Source: Paenibacillus illinoisensis NBRC 15959 (GTDB lineage: Bacteria; Bacillota; Bacilli; Paenibacillales; Paenibacillaceae). From it: a stretch of DNA of 64,000 nt. Every line of letters starts with the position of its first letter. Within the stretch, counting starts at the first letter, position 1. The notes under the pieces are model-generated. The model was not told where the DNA came from and did no database searches. It saw only the letters and a program-made list of their open reading frames with translations. The position numbers were made by a program, and so were the translations under genes. Below, piece after piece: positions 1-9,150 of this stretch. The DNA lies in contig NZ_BIME01000006.1 of NCBI RefSeq assembly GCF_004000925.1, positions 310,001 through 374,000 on the forward strand. The letters run 5' to 3'.

Positions 1-1
1 G

Positions 2-205
2 CAGTGGCTGCCGCAATATGGTGAAGCCATTGCAGCCGCCGAAGCCAGACTTGCTGCCGGTAATCTTATTCCTACGAAGGAATATGAAGGGGCAGCACGT
101 CTCAAGGTAAAAACGATTGAAGAGATGCAGCAGGATCGTGATGCAGCGAACAAAAATGCGGGTGAGTCCGATAAGGGGAAAGACCGCGAGAAAGTGCAGC
201 AATAA
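2..205 (+). CDS. C-terminal end of an unidentified protein (partial)
   Basis: An open frame enters from the left edge and ends at the TAA at 203-205, leaving about 67 residues. The tail is helical-looking and strongly charged (many Lys, Asp, Glu, Gln), ending in KVQQ. I do not recognise a family from this fragment. It is followed by a strong hairpin terminator, which supports it being the real end of a gene or operon. The rest of the gene lies outside the window. Confidence 0.6.
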   Translation, partial: QWLPQYGEAIAAAEARLAAGNLIPTKEYEGAARLKVKTIEEMQQDRDAANKNAGESDKGKDREKVQQ

Positions 206-249
206 TCGTAAGATTCATCTGATCAGAAGATAAGGTGAACGTGAACCAT

Positions 250-298
250 GACAAGGCCCACTCCAATGTGCTGGAGGGGCCTTGTTTTTTTATTTTTT
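250..298. terminator. Rho-independent terminator, probably bidirectional
   Basis: The inverted repeat ACAAGGCCC...GGGGCCTTGT is followed by a T-rich run. It closes the partial gene on the left. It also overlaps the 3' end of the convergent lipoprotein gene, whose stop codon is at 290-292. Confidence 0.8.
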
Positions 299-850
299 CT
301 CCACGAGATGAACGGCAAAAGCAAATGAAGTATCCCCCAAGGAAACATTCGAATCTGTGGGAGAGGACCAGCGGGCAAACGCTCCATAATAGTGAATGCC
401 GGTTTCCTGTGCCAGCTGGAATGATCCCGCTGTCAATGAGACGCTATGAGCTTTTCCATCCACATATTCGACTAGATTAAATTCATCCGGGGCAACGTCA
501 GTCCCCATATCAATGGATACATCCTCTCCCACAAGTAGAGTAACAGGTGTTATTCCTTCCAGCAGCTCCAAGATTCCTGCGTAGTCGACACACAAGCCCT
601 CCCAGCAATAACTCCCCTGTACGGTCGGGATGGGGCTGCCGCTCACGGATTGGATGATGGGTTTAGGAAGTTCCGTTGGCAAGTTATTGCGAAGGCTCGT
701 TCCTGAAGGGGAATTTTCCACGTTGTTCATATTGTATTGGTTGGTATTGCATCCGGACAATAGGAAAACAGATCCAAGCAGCATAAGGGTAGTCCAAACT
801 CTCACTGAATGTATGAAATTAATCTCAAACACCTCCCCAATATATTCCAT
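290..850 (-). CDS. Putative secreted lipoprotein, function unknown
   Basis: The protein has a type II signal peptide with a hydrophobic core and the lipobox LLSGC, followed by an Asn/Ser-rich linker and a roughly 130-residue domain I do not recognise. Upstream in-frame sequence back to 1051 is open but does not look like a signal peptide, so the gene starts later. The ATG at 850 has no good Shine-Dalgarno sequence. An excellent GGGGAGG at 838-832 sits 8 nt before an in-frame ATT codon at 823, which may be the true, non-canonical start and would place the signal peptide right at the N-terminus. It converges on the terminator at 250-298. Confidence 0.65.
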   Translation of the reverse strand: MEYIGEVFEINFIHSVRVWTTLMLLGSVFLLSGCNTNQYNMNNVENSPSGTSLRNNLPTELPKPIIQSVSGSPIPTVQGSYCWEGLCVDYAGILELLEGITPVTLLVGEDVSIDMGTDVAPDEFNLVEYVDGKAHSVSLTAGSFQLAQETGIHYYGAFARWSSPTDSNVSLGDTSFAFAVHLVEKK

Positions 851-1134
851 ACGAAAAGCAGGGGAGGAATGTTGCTCGGCAATGGGCGGGCACGGAGTTG
901 AAGGCACTTCAGGACCCTCTCCAATGGGATTCCGTGGTACGTTCGAAGCTGGAGAAACCAGCAAAAGTCCAAGAGGCATTTTCACAAATTGTTGACAATT
1001 GAGCTGCATGAAAACGTAGGAAATAGGCAAGACACTCGACTCTTCTCCCATGCTATGTTATTATAAGGCTCTGATAACGTGGTAACGAACTAAAGCGTTT
1101 GGGTTTTGGTTACAGACATGGAGGGGTTCTAGAG

Positions 1135-1905
1135 ATGAGAAAAAAAGCGATATTCCTATTATTCATCAGCATATGCATGATCGTTGTAGCAGGTTGTTCC
1201 AGCTCGGGAAGCAAGGACGACAACTCCATTATTGTGGGGATTGATGACAAGTTCGCTCCAATGGGATTCCGGGATGAACAAAATGAAATTGTCGGCTTCG
1301 ACATTGATTACGCCAGAGCAGCAGCGGAGAAAATGGGTAAAGAAGTTACCTTTCAGCCGATCGACTGGTCTTCCAAAGAATCAGAGCTGAACAGCGGCCG
1401 GATCGACATGATCTGGAACGGGTACACGATTACGGACGAGCGCAAGGAGAAGGTGCTGTTCACGAAGCCGTATTTGGAAAACAGTCAGGTTGCGATTACA
1501 CTGACCGATTCCCCAATTACGAAGCTGGATGAGCTGGATGGCAAAAATGTGGGATTGCAGGCTCTGTCTTCAGCGGCAGATGCACTTGCAGCCAGTCCCC
1601 TGAAGGACAAAGTGAAAGCTTCCGAATTCAAGGATAACGTTCTTGCACTTACGGATCTGAAGACGAAACGTCTGGATGCGGTTATCATTGATGAAGTGGT
1701 GGCAAGATATTACATGTCGAAGGAAGAGGGAACCTTCAAATTGCTGGATGAATCCCTTGCACCGGAGCAATATGGTATTGGTATCAAAAAAGGCAACGAG
1801 GAACTGCTCAATCAGCTGCAAAAAGCACTGGATGAACTGAATGCAGATGGAACGGCTGCCGAGATCTCAACCAAGTGGTTGGGTGAAGACAAGGTGTTGA
1901 AATAG
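1135..1905 (+). CDS. Polar amino-acid ABC transporter substrate-binding lipoprotein
   Basis: This 256-residue family-3 solute-binding protein delivers an amino acid to the permease and ATPase encoded next. It has a lipoprotein signal (core IFLLFISICMIVV, lipobox VAGC), then two lobes starting IIVGIDDKFAPMGF, with the typical NGYTITDERK segment. The ATG at 1135 is chosen because GGAGGGG lies 8 nt upstream; the open frame extends 12 codons further without a better site. The order binding protein, permease, ATPase is typical of cystine/glutamine/arginine-type importers, but the substrate cannot be read from sequence. Confidence 0.9.
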   Translation: MRKKAIFLLFISICMIVVAGCSSSGSKDDNSIIVGIDDKFAPMGFRDEQNEIVGFDIDYARAAAEKMGKEVTFQPIDWSSKESELNSGRIDMIWNGYTITDERKEKVLFTKPYLENSQVAITLTDSPITKLDELDGKNVGLQALSSAADALAASPLKDKVKASEFKDNVLALTDLKTKRLDAVIIDEVVARYYMSKEEGTFKLLDESLAPEQYGIGIKKGNEELLNQLQKALDELNADGTAAEISTKWLGEDKVLK

Positions 1906-1943
1906 ACAGGTTAGCGCCTGACATACGATCAGAAACCAATATG

Positions 1944-1988
1944 ACCCCGTATTCCTCTTGGAGCATCGACTCCATTGGAGTGCGGGGT
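1944..1988 (+). other. Nested hairpin between binding protein and permease genes
   Basis: An outer stem ACCCCG/CGGGGT encloses an inner stem TGGAG/CTCCA. No T-run follows, so it is not a classical terminator. In this position it may stabilise the binding-protein mRNA or lower downstream expression, which is a common arrangement when the binding protein is needed in excess. This is inference. Confidence 0.4.
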
Positions 1989-2012
1989 TAACAGATTAGA
2001 GGAGAAAAAATC

Positions 2013-2672
2013 ATGAGTTGGGATTATATATCTACTATTTTGAAGCCTATGCTTGAGGGAGCCCAGACAACCATCTTTATGTTCTTGCTCGCCATCGTGC
2101 TGTCCGTACCGCTTGGATTCGTGGTCACCCTGGCGATGAGAAGCCAAATTAAACCACTGGCATGGATTGCACATACGTACGTCTATGTCATGCGGGGAAC
2201 ACCACTGCTTCTGCAGGTATTATTCTTCTGCTTCGGTCTTCCGCTGCTTCCTGTAATTGGCGACTACCTGGTGTTTGATCGCTTTGTTGCTGCGGCAATT
2301 GCATTCATTCTGAACTATGCGGCGTACTTTGCCGAAATTTTCAGAGGCGGTTTGCTCTCCATCGACAAAGGGCAGCATGAAGCTGCACAGGTTCTCGGCT
2401 TAACCAAGTGGCAGACAATGACCAAAGTCATTATTCCACAGATGATTCGGGTCGTACTGCCTGCAACGGCGAATGAGTCCATTACTCTGATTAAGGATAC
2501 GGCTCTGCTCTATGCGGTTGCGGTTCCTGAATTGCTGTATTACGCCCAAGCCGCGGTCAACCGGGATTTGCAGCTCATCCCATTTTTCGTCGCTGCGATC
2601 ATGTATCTGCTCATGACATTGGTGCTCACACTGCTGTTCAAAGCACTGGAGAAGCGGTTTTCATTTGAATAA
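2013..2672 (+). CDS. Amino-acid ABC transporter permease
   Basis: This is a 219-residue inner-membrane subunit of the His/Glu/Gln/Arg/cystine permease class with about five hydrophobic segments. The signature MRGTPLLLQVLF near residue 62 and the cytoplasmic EAA loop (GQHEAAQVLGLTKWQTM) that contacts the ATPase are both present. The length is normal for the family. AGAGGAGA precedes the ATG at good spacing. It is the second gene of the three-gene importer operon. Confidence 0.92.
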   Translation: MSWDYISTILKPMLEGAQTTIFMFLLAIVLSVPLGFVVTLAMRSQIKPLAWIAHTYVYVMRGTPLLLQVLFFCFGLPLLPVIGDYLVFDRFVAAAIAFILNYAAYFAEIFRGGLLSIDKGQHEAAQVLGLTKWQTMTKVIIPQMIRVVLPATANESITLIKDTALLYAVAVPELLYYAQAAVNRDLQLIPFFVAAIMYLLMTLVLTLLFKALEKRFSFE

Positions 2673-2705
2673 ATTAAATCTGATTAATCAAAGGACTGTC
2701 TGCAT

Positions 2706-3461
2706 ATGACACATATTATAGAAGTGAATCAGTTAAGAAAATCATTCGGCACACTTGATGTCCTGAAGCAGGTAACCTTCAATGTGACACCGGGTGAAGT
2801 CATTGCCGTGATTGGCCCTTCGGGCTCGGGCAAGAGTACGATGCTGCGCAGCCTGATTCATCTGGAGGATATCTCTGGTGGAACGATTCGCATTCAGGAT
2901 CAGACGCTCGTAGACAATGGCCGTTATGCCGGGACTGCCGAGATCCGCAAAATCACGGATCGGATGGGGATGGTGTTTCAGCATTTTAATCTGTTCCCGC
3001 ATCTGACTGTACAAGCCAATCTGGAACTCGCACCGAAGACGTTGAAAAAGGAAAGCAATGCAATTATCCGCCAGCGAAGCCTGGAACTGCTCGGTAAAGT
3101 AGGACTGTCCGACAAGGCGGACGCCTACCCGGCCAATCTGTCCGGTGGACAGAAACAGCGCGTAGCGATTGCCCGCGCATTGATGATGCAGCCGGACATT
3201 CTTCTGTTTGATGAGCCGACGTCAGCACTCGATCCCGAGTTGACTGGAGAAGTGCTGCGAGTGATCAAGGATCTCGCACAAGAGAATATGACGATGATGA
3301 TCGTTACTCATGAGATGAGCTTCGCCCGTGATGTTGCGGACCGGGTTTTCTTCATGGATAACGGTGAAATTGCCGAAGCGGGCCCGCCGGAGCAAATCTT
3401 CGGCAACCCCAAGCTGAATCGCACCCGCACCTTTCTTCAGCGGGTAGAAGTAGATTCTTAA
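2706..3461 (+). CDS. Amino-acid ABC transporter ATP-binding protein
   Basis: This is a 251-residue GlnQ/TcyC-type ATPase. Walker A is GPSGSGKST, the Q-loop is [11 protein letters not shown], the signature is [15 protein letters not shown], Walker B is [14 protein letters not shown] and the H-loop is [10 protein letters not shown]. It energises the permease at 2013-2672. A strong terminator follows 13 bases after the stop, closing the operon. Confidence 0.94.
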   Translation: MTHIIEVNQLRKSFGTLDVLKQVTFNVTPGEVIAVIGPSGSGKSTMLRSLIHLEDISGGTIRIQDQTLVDNGRYAGTAEIRKITDRMGMVFQHFNLFPHLTVQANLELAPKTLKKESNAIIRQRSLELLGKVGLSDKADAYPANLSGGQKQRVAIARALMMQPDILLFDEPTSALDPELTGEVLRVIKDLAQENMTMMIVTHEMSFARDVADRVFFMDNGEIAEAGPPEQIFGNPKLNRTRTFLQRVEVDS

Positions 3462-3474
3462 ATCGAAATAAAAG

Positions 3475-3507
3475 TGGTGCTCCATTAAACATGGAGCACC
3501 TTTTTTT
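3475..3507. terminator. Bidirectional terminator
   Basis: A perfect GGTGCTCCAT/ATGGAGCACC stem with a 5-nt loop is followed by T7. It ends the amino-acid importer operon and, on the other strand, the convergent lipoprotein gene. Confidence 0.9.
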
Positions 3508-3516
3508 AAGTTCATT

Positions 3517-4068
3517 TTAAGAGATGTACCCGTCGAACAACCACTTCCCTTCGGGTGAGCGTATGAAGGAAAACTCGTACTCAATCGTTCCCTCAGCACC
3601 TTTTGTCGTTATCGTTCGGGCAACAAAAAGCATGAAGTGGTCTGAATCCTTTTGATCATAACCTCTGAACTCGAACTCATCCCAGAGAATGCTCTTGATA
3701 AAATTAGCTTCATAAGAGGAATCTTCATGCTGAACTACCAATGCATTTTTGCTAGTTGCAATTTCCACATTGGGAGAAGATACAGACTCGATATACGCGA
3801 TATCTTCTGATTCCATGGCAGCTATAAGTTTAAACGTCATATTCAGGGTTTCTCTCAGGTTTGTCCTGGTTTCCTCGTCATTTACGTTTTCCTGAAGGAG
3901 AGTAATTTGCTCCTGTAGACGAGTGTTGTCTTCTCTGAGTTCCTTGATGGTTTGGGTCATTTCTGCATTCTGCACGCTCAACTGAGTGTTCTGGTCAGAT
4001 GCACCGGGTTCACTGCAGCTTGTTAACAGGAAAGCGGCGAATACAAGTAAAACAAATCTTTTATACAT
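3517..4068 (-). CDS. Putative lipoprotein with N-terminal coiled coil
   Basis: This 183-residue exported protein starts MYKRFVLLVF with lipobox LLTSC. Residues about 30-65 form a predicted coiled coil (leucine/polar heptads such as IKELREDNTRLQEQI). The remainder resembles a small mixed alpha/beta domain ending in KWLFDGYIS, reminiscent of NTF2-like lipoproteins, but I cannot assign it. The start at 4068 is favoured over the upstream ATG at 4128 because AAGGAGGG lies just before it and the signal peptide then begins correctly. Confidence 0.75.
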   Translation of the reverse strand: MYKRFVLLVFAAFLLTSCSEPGASDQNTQLSVQNAEMTQTIKELREDNTRLQEQITLLQENVNDEETRTNLRETLNMTFKLIAAMESEDIAYIESVSSPNVEIATSKNALVVQHEDSSYEANFIKSILWDEFEFRGYDQKDSDHFMLFVARTITTKGAEGTIEYEFSFIRSPEGKWLFDGYIS

Positions 4069-4084
4069 GCTAACCCTCCTTATA

Positions 4085-4557
4085 CTGGAAAATAGTAACA
4101 TATATTCTTTGCAAATTACATGATCCAATGGACTCCAGATAACAGTAGTGGCTATATCTATTTTCAGCTAATTAACATGCCGACGAGCAGTTTAAGAGTG
4201 GAACTTTTGATTAGCAAGAGTATATGCAAAGATTGCATAATTACAAATTTATTAATATATATATTTATTTTATATAACGACATGAATCCCCTTACTTCGA
4301 CAAGGATATGCATTTATTATGAGGTGGAGTATAGTGTTCGAATCCGGAATTGCTATACAGCTTATCATTATGAGGGGAGGTTAATATATCCATTCATAAA
4401 GTAACAAAAGTATGTTCCATTTAAAAATGGATTGCAAAAGAGAGAGAATTTATTTTTTATCATAAATATGAAAGCGCTTTACTTGTTGGGTGTGCGGAGA
4501 AACATATTGTTAACTCGCAATATAAGCAACCTACTATGAAGGGAGATTGATCCAATC
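4085..4557. other. AT-rich intergenic region, no gene seen
   Basis: This stretch separates the divergent lipoprotein and arabinanase genes. It is very AT-rich around 4230-4290. The only open frame lacks a ribosome binding site and any recognisable protein character. A cre-like palindrome lies near its right end (4468-4483), about 75 bp before the arabinanase start. Confidence 0.5.
4468..4483 (+). promoter_or_regulatory. cre-like catabolite control site
   Basis: ATGAAAGCGCTTTACT matches 14 of 16 positions of the Gram-positive cre consensus WTGNAARCGNWWWCAW and contains the perfect palindrome AAAGCGCTTT. It lies between the likely promoter region and the arabinanase gene, where CcpA would repress. 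A LacI-family pathway regulator could also use it. Confidence 0.6.
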
Positions 4558-6666
4558 ATGCAACGTGTATACAAGCTATGGAATAAGCTGACCACGATGA
4601 TGCTCGTATTTGTGCTTTTGGCTGTCAGCATGGGCAGTGGAAATGCACTGGGGGCAGCAAGTTCATCAACAACCTCGAATACAACCCGGGTGTCTGTACA
4701 TGACCCTTCCATTTATTATGATTCCTCCACGAACAAGTACTACATTTACGGATCTCATCTGGCTCAAGCCAGCAGCACGGATCTCCGAAACTGGTCTTAC
4801 GAGGGAACGCAGGGGTATGCCAACAGTACCTTATATGCCCCCTCAACCTTCGAAGGGTATTATTACATCAAAAATAAAAATAGCAGCCTCTACCTGGATG
4901 TCGCGGATGGCTCGTCTGCCGATGGGACAAGCATACGGCAGTGGTCCTATAACGGCTCTGACGCGCAAAAGTTCAGAATTATGCACTACGGCAATGGGGA
5001 TTACTATCTCCTTACAGCCAACTCGGCCTATAAAAGTGCCCTCGACGTAAATAGCGGCTCGGCTGCCGATGGAGCTCTCATTGAGCAGTGGGCCTATTGG
5101 GGCGGTACAATGCAGTTGTTCCGGATCCAGCAAAATGCGGATGGTTCCGTTGCTTTCTTAACCAAGGCATCCGGATATACTAGTGCACTGGATGTGGCGG
5201 GCGGCAGCACGACTGCTGGAGCCAATATACAGCAGTGGAATTACTGGGGTGGAGAGATGCAGAAATGGGAGCTGGTCAAGGCAGGCGGCACCGGTAATGC
5301 CTCCCGCAGCTCGGGAGCTGCCTTGACATCCGCCTTGGCTGTTTCTTATGCATGGGCTGGATATAATGACCAAGACAGCTCTGGTGGTCATGCGGTATGG
5401 GCGCCGGCATCGCCAATTTACAATGCTTCATACACATGGGCGGACGGTTCCAAGGGAGCCTACATGCTGTATTACTCCACTTCTTCCACCTATATTCGCT
5501 CAGCTATCGGATTCGGTGTATCCAAATCTGTAAAGGGGCCGTACGAATACATCGATACGATTATCTACTCTGGATTCACAAATGGGAGCAATCCAGTTAC
5601 GACCACGTCCTCACTTGGAACCAAAACCGTAAACACGTGGTATCAGCATACCAACATTCCTGAGCTGATCGACAAAGGTAGTCTGTCCGGCACGCGGAGC
5701 GGCTGGTTCTTGAGCAATGGCGGCTTTAACAATACCCTGTTTCCGAATGCCATCGACCCTACCTTAACGTACGACAGTTCCGGAAAGTTGTGGATGAGCT
5801 ACGGGTCCTGGTCAGGAGGAATTTATATTCTGCAAATTAATCCGGATACCGGACAGCCGATCTATCCGGGATCAGATAACGGCAATACCGACCGTTATTT
5901 CGGCAAGCGCATAGCTGGAGGTTACGGCAAAACAGGAGAAGCTCCCTATATCGTTTATGACAAGGATGCAGGATATTACTACCTCTATGTAACCTACGGT
6001 GGACTGGCTAATGAAGGTGGTTACCATATCCGCTTGTATCGTTCTACCACAATTGACGGAACTTATACTGACGCTGCGGGCAATCAGGCCGTATATGCCT
6101 CTGCTTCAGTCGATCAGTCGACTCGTGGCATAAAGCTGTTTGGTAACTATGCCTTCTCCGGCATACCGCTCGGTTACAAATCAGGCGGGCATAACTCCGC
6201 TTTTGTAGATACGGATGGAGCAAGGTATTTGATCTACCACACCCGTTTTAATAATGGAACCGAGTATCATGAGGTTCGTGCACATCAGCAATTCCTGAAC
6301 GCTGACAAATGGCCGGTGACGGCCGTATACGAATTTTTGGGAAGCAGTATCTCGTCCACAGGTTATAGCGCAAGCGATATGACAGGAACATATCAGTTCG
6401 TAAACATGGGACTGGATGCTTCCATCAGCGGTGTGGGCATGCTGCCTACCCAAAGCGTGACACTAAATTCCAATGGCACGATCACCGGTGCAGTAACCGG
6501 TACGTGGTCCAATACCGCCGGTACGTATTACTGCACGATGATTATTAACGGGGTGACTTACAAGGGTATATTCTTTAAACAGAAAAATGAATCAGCCAGT
6601 CATAATGAAGTCATGACCTTCTCGTTGATCGGGTCCAACAATCAATCGATCTGGGGGTCAAAATAG
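4558..6666 (+). CDS. Secreted GH43 endo-arabinanase with inserted ricin-type lectin domain
   Basis: This 702-residue protein probably cleaves alpha-1,5-arabinan outside the cell. A signal peptide (about 1-33) precedes the first five-bladed-propeller strand with the catalytic base Asp49 in SVHDPSIYY. Residues about 98-242 are a ricin-type beta-trefoil with three QW-type repeats (IRQWSY, IEQWAY, IQQWNY). The GH43 fold then resumes at about 255 (AWAGYNDQDSSGG), with the pKa-modulating Asp400 (NAIDPTL), the catalytic acid Glu461 (GEAPYIVYD) and His545 (GGHNS). Residues about 605-702 form the lipocalin-like C-terminal domain seen in Abn2-type arabinanases. The lectin module thus interrupts the catalytic domain. 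A cre-like site lies upstream. Confidence 0.88.
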   Translation: MQRVYKLWNKLTTMMLVFVLLAVSMGSGNALGAASSSTTSNTTRVSVHDPSIYYDSSTNKYYIYGSHLAQASSTDLRNWSYEGTQGYANSTLYAPSTFEGYYYIKNKNSSLYLDVADGSSADGTSIRQWSYNGSDAQKFRIMHYGNGDYYLLTANSAYKSALDVNSGSAADGALIEQWAYWGGTMQLFRIQQNADGSVAFLTKASGYTSALDVAGGSTTAGANIQQWNYWGGEMQKWELVKAGGTGNASRSSGAALTSALAVSYAWAGYNDQDSSGGHAVWAPASPIYNASYTWADGSKGAYMLYYSTSSTYIRSAIGFGVSKSVKGPYEYIDTIIYSGFTNGSNPVTTTSSLGTKTVNTWYQHTNIPELIDKGSLSGTRSGWFLSNGGFNNTLFPNAIDPTLTYDSSGKLWMSYGSWSGGIYILQINPDTGQPIYPGSDNGNTDRYFGKRIAGGYGKTGEAPYIVYDKDAGYYYLYVTYGGLANEGGYHIRLYRSTTIDGTYTDAAGNQAVYASASVDQSTRGIKLFGNYAFSGIPLGYKSGGHNSAFVDTDGARYLIYHTRFNNGTEYHEVRAHQQFLNADKWPVTAVYEFLGSSISSTGYSASDMTGTYQFVNMGLDASISGVGMLPTQSVTLNSNGTITGAVTGTWSNTAGTYYCTMIINGVTYKGIFFKQKNESASHNEVMTFSLIGSNNQSIWGSK

Positions 6667-6786
6667 CAACCTCCGATTAGACGATTCAAAACCACTCTCT
6701 TTTAAGATTCATTAAAGGTTTGTCCTCTACCATGGTTCCTATAAGCCTCAGGTGCTTAACAGAAACCAAGAAGGAGGATTTATCAT

Positions 6787-8787
6787 TTGAATGATTTACT
6801 ACAAAAATTTGCAGTAACGGCACTGTCTGTGACAATGGTAACGTCATCATTCGGCTTGATCGTTAGCCCTAACGCTGCGTATGCGGCAGATGATACGGCG
6901 GCTACAACTACCAGCACAGGCGTTACGCAAGCATACGAATCATTATTCCAGACAGATAATGTCATTGATATCAACGTTACGATTGATGATGCGGATTGGG
7001 AGAGCATGCTTGAAAGTCCGCTCGATAAGGATTATAAGAAGGTCACTGTGGAAGTGGATGGCAACAAGCTGGATAATGTCGGTTTTTCCACCAAAGGCAA
7101 TCTGACACTGAAGTCCGTGGCATCCATGGAAGATTCGGACCGTTACAGCTTCAGACTGAAGTTTGATAAATACGATAAAACGCAAACCCTGCTTGGCCTC
7201 GATAAAATGGTATTGAACAACAACTACGCGGATCCATCGTACATGCGTGAGGTTCTTCACTATGAAGCGCTGCGCAGTATTGGTATGGATGTACCGATGA
7301 CGAACTACGTCAACCTGTATGTCAACGGCGAATTGGTTGGTTTCTATACAGGTGTTGAAGCGGTGGATGACAGCTATCTGGAGCGGAACTACGGTGAAGA
7401 TTACGAAGACGGTGTTCTCTATGATACCGACGAGAGAAGTTATCTTCAATATGAAGAGGGCAGCGAATACAGCACACTCACTGAAGATTTGGGTACGGAC
7501 GAGAATAAAACCAAACTCAAAAACTTTATCAAAACGCTGAATGACATGCCTGAAGGAGAAAAAGGCGATATCGAGAGCGTACTCGACGTTGATTCCGCAC
7601 TTCAGTATATCGCGGGGAACATGGTCTTCGGCAACTATGACAGCTATAACGGCGACAAAGGGCATAACTACATGCTCTACAGCGATGCCGATGGCAAGTT
7701 CACGGTCGTACCTTGGGATTTTAACATGTCCTTCAATGGGTATTCGGGTGGAGGCGGACGTGGAACAACGACAACCGGATCAGCTACGACCAACACCAAT
7801 GCAACGAACGTATCCGTGGACGAGCCTGTACTTGGCATAAGCATGGAAAATGTACCGATGATTAACAACCTGCTTGCCGTGCCGGAGTATAAGGAAAAAT
7901 ACTTGAGCTACGTCAACGAGCTGACGGATTACCTGGAAGGCATCCAGGACCGTATTACAGAACTTGCTGATGTCATCCGTCCTTATGTAGAAGCAGATCC
8001 AACCAAATTCTACACAACCGAACAGTTCGAATCCAACATTGCATACTCTGCTGGCGCAGATACATCAGGTGGGATGGGTGGAACACCACCGGAAGGGTTC
8101 GAAGGCATGACGCCCCCAGAGGGAATGACACCGCCGGAAGGCATTGAAGGAATGACGCCTCCAGATGGAACGACACCACCTTCGCAGCCGGATGGCACCA
8201 GCGGAACAGAACCAACAGATGCAGCAGGGGGCACAGGAAATACACAGACACGTCCCGGCGGTAACTTTGGCGGTGGCGGAGGCATGGGCTCCATGGCAGC
8301 AGGATCGCTGACGACGTTTGCCCTGAACCGACTTGCGAACTTGCAAGAGCAGCTCGGACGCGAAGTGACACCGCTGCCTGAGACTACGGAAGATGCAGGC
8401 TCGGAAGCTTCTTCTGAAACGGGAACAACAGACAAGACCATTTTCGTCACGCTGGATGGTCAAGCCATTTCGTTCCCGGATCAGGATCCGCTGGAGCAGA
8501 GCGGCCGGGTGATGGTGCCTGTCAATGCCATTCTTGAAGCGCTGGGTGCAGAGGTGACTTGGGACAAAACAGCGAAGACGGTAACTGCTGTTCTGAACGA
8601 TCAGACACTCGTACTCCAGATTGGAAGCAGCACGGCAACGGTTAATGGGGAGACGCTTGATATCGATGCACCAGCCATTATCCAAAATAGCCGTACACTG
8701 GTCCCTGTACGCTTCATCTCTGAAGGATTGGGACTGACTGTCGATTGGGACCAAACGGCAGCACAAGTAAGTCTTACATCCAAATAA
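6787..8787 (+). CDS. Secreted CotH-family protein with C-terminal stalk domain
   Basis: This is a 666-residue surface protein. A signal peptide (about 1-35, AYAAD) is followed by a CotH domain (about 50-400). It shows the family hallmarks GFSTKGN, SYMREVLHYEAL, VNLYVNGELVGFY and VPWDFNMSF near residue 308. In spore-coat CotH these residues belong to an atypical protein kinase. A low-complexity linker follows (repeated TPPEG units, about 425-500). A copper-amine-oxidase-N-like stalk domain (about 550-665, LVPVRFISEGLG) would attach it to the wall. The start is TTG at 6787, fixed by AAGGAGG 9 nt upstream. Whether it is an active kinase is unknown. Confidence 0.85.
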   Translation: MNDLLQKFAVTALSVTMVTSSFGLIVSPNAAYAADDTAATTTSTGVTQAYESLFQTDNVIDINVTIDDADWESMLESPLDKDYKKVTVEVDGNKLDNVGFSTKGNLTLKSVASMEDSDRYSFRLKFDKYDKTQTLLGLDKMVLNNNYADPSYMREVLHYEALRSIGMDVPMTNYVNLYVNGELVGFYTGVEAVDDSYLERNYGEDYEDGVLYDTDERSYLQYEEGSEYSTLTEDLGTDENKTKLKNFIKTLNDMPEGEKGDIESVLDVDSALQYIAGNMVFGNYDSYNGDKGHNYMLYSDADGKFTVVPWDFNMSFNGYSGGGGRGTTTTGSATTNTNATNVSVDEPVLGISMENVPMINNLLAVPEYKEKYLSYVNELTDYLEGIQDRITELADVIRPYVEADPTKFYTTEQFESNIAYSAGADTSGGMGGTPPEGFEGMTPPEGMTPPEGIEGMTPPDGTTPPSQPDGTSGTEPTDAAGGTGNTQTRPGGNFGGGGGMGSMAAGSLTTFALNRLANLQEQLGREVTPLPETTEDAGSEASSETGTTDKTIFVTLDGQAISFPDQDPLEQSGRVMVPVNAILEALGAEVTWDKTAKTVTAVLNDQTLVLQIGSSTATVNGETLDIDAPAIIQNSRTLVPVRFISEGLGLTVDWDQTAAQVSLTSK

Positions 8788-8796
8788 TCTAGAATG

Positions 8797-8836
8797 GAAA
8801 GAGGGACTCGATGAGCACATCGGGTCTCTTTTTTTG
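8797..8836 (+). terminator. Rho-independent terminator
   Basis: A stem of the type AGAGGGACTCGATG/CATCGGGTCTCTT, allowing one G-G mismatch, is followed by T7. It ends the CotH-family transcript. Confidence 0.85.
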
Positions 8837-9027
8837 TTTCCTTTTTTCCATGTGTTATGTTCAGTAATCCCTATTCAAAACCGGCTTTGTATTCTTCTAG
8901 TGAATATGAATATATGAATCCAGACATATTGATTTGATCTATTCATGACATCAGAATTTCCAACCGGAAGGACATTCGCACACGATTACGGAAAACACGG
9001 AAATGTTTTGATTTTTTCATTGAAAAA

Positions 9028-9057
9028 TTGTGATAAATATCACTGAAACCTTATAAA
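9028..9057 (+). promoter_or_regulatory. Fnr/CRP-type palindrome overlapping a candidate promoter
   Basis: TGTGATAAATATCACT at 9029-9044 matches the Bacillus Fnr consensus TGTGA-N6-TCACA except for the last base. It coincides with a possible -35 (TTGTGA, 9028-9033) followed 18 bp later by TATAAA (9052-9057). The rest of the 8837-9150 interval is AT-rich with no gene. The overlap with -35 would favour repression over class II activation, but the promoter is only predicted. Confidence 0.5.
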
Positions 9058-9150
9058 TAATGTGAATGTGCCTACCGATAACTCTATATGTGATTATCGA
9101 AATCGATTCGAAATTCGGTTCGGAATCACCTCAATTACAAAGGGAAATGG

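Noticed and set aside
8065-8820. 251-codon minus-strand frame opposite the CotH-family gene
   Set aside because: Antisense shadow; no start signal and Cys/Arg/His-rich composition.
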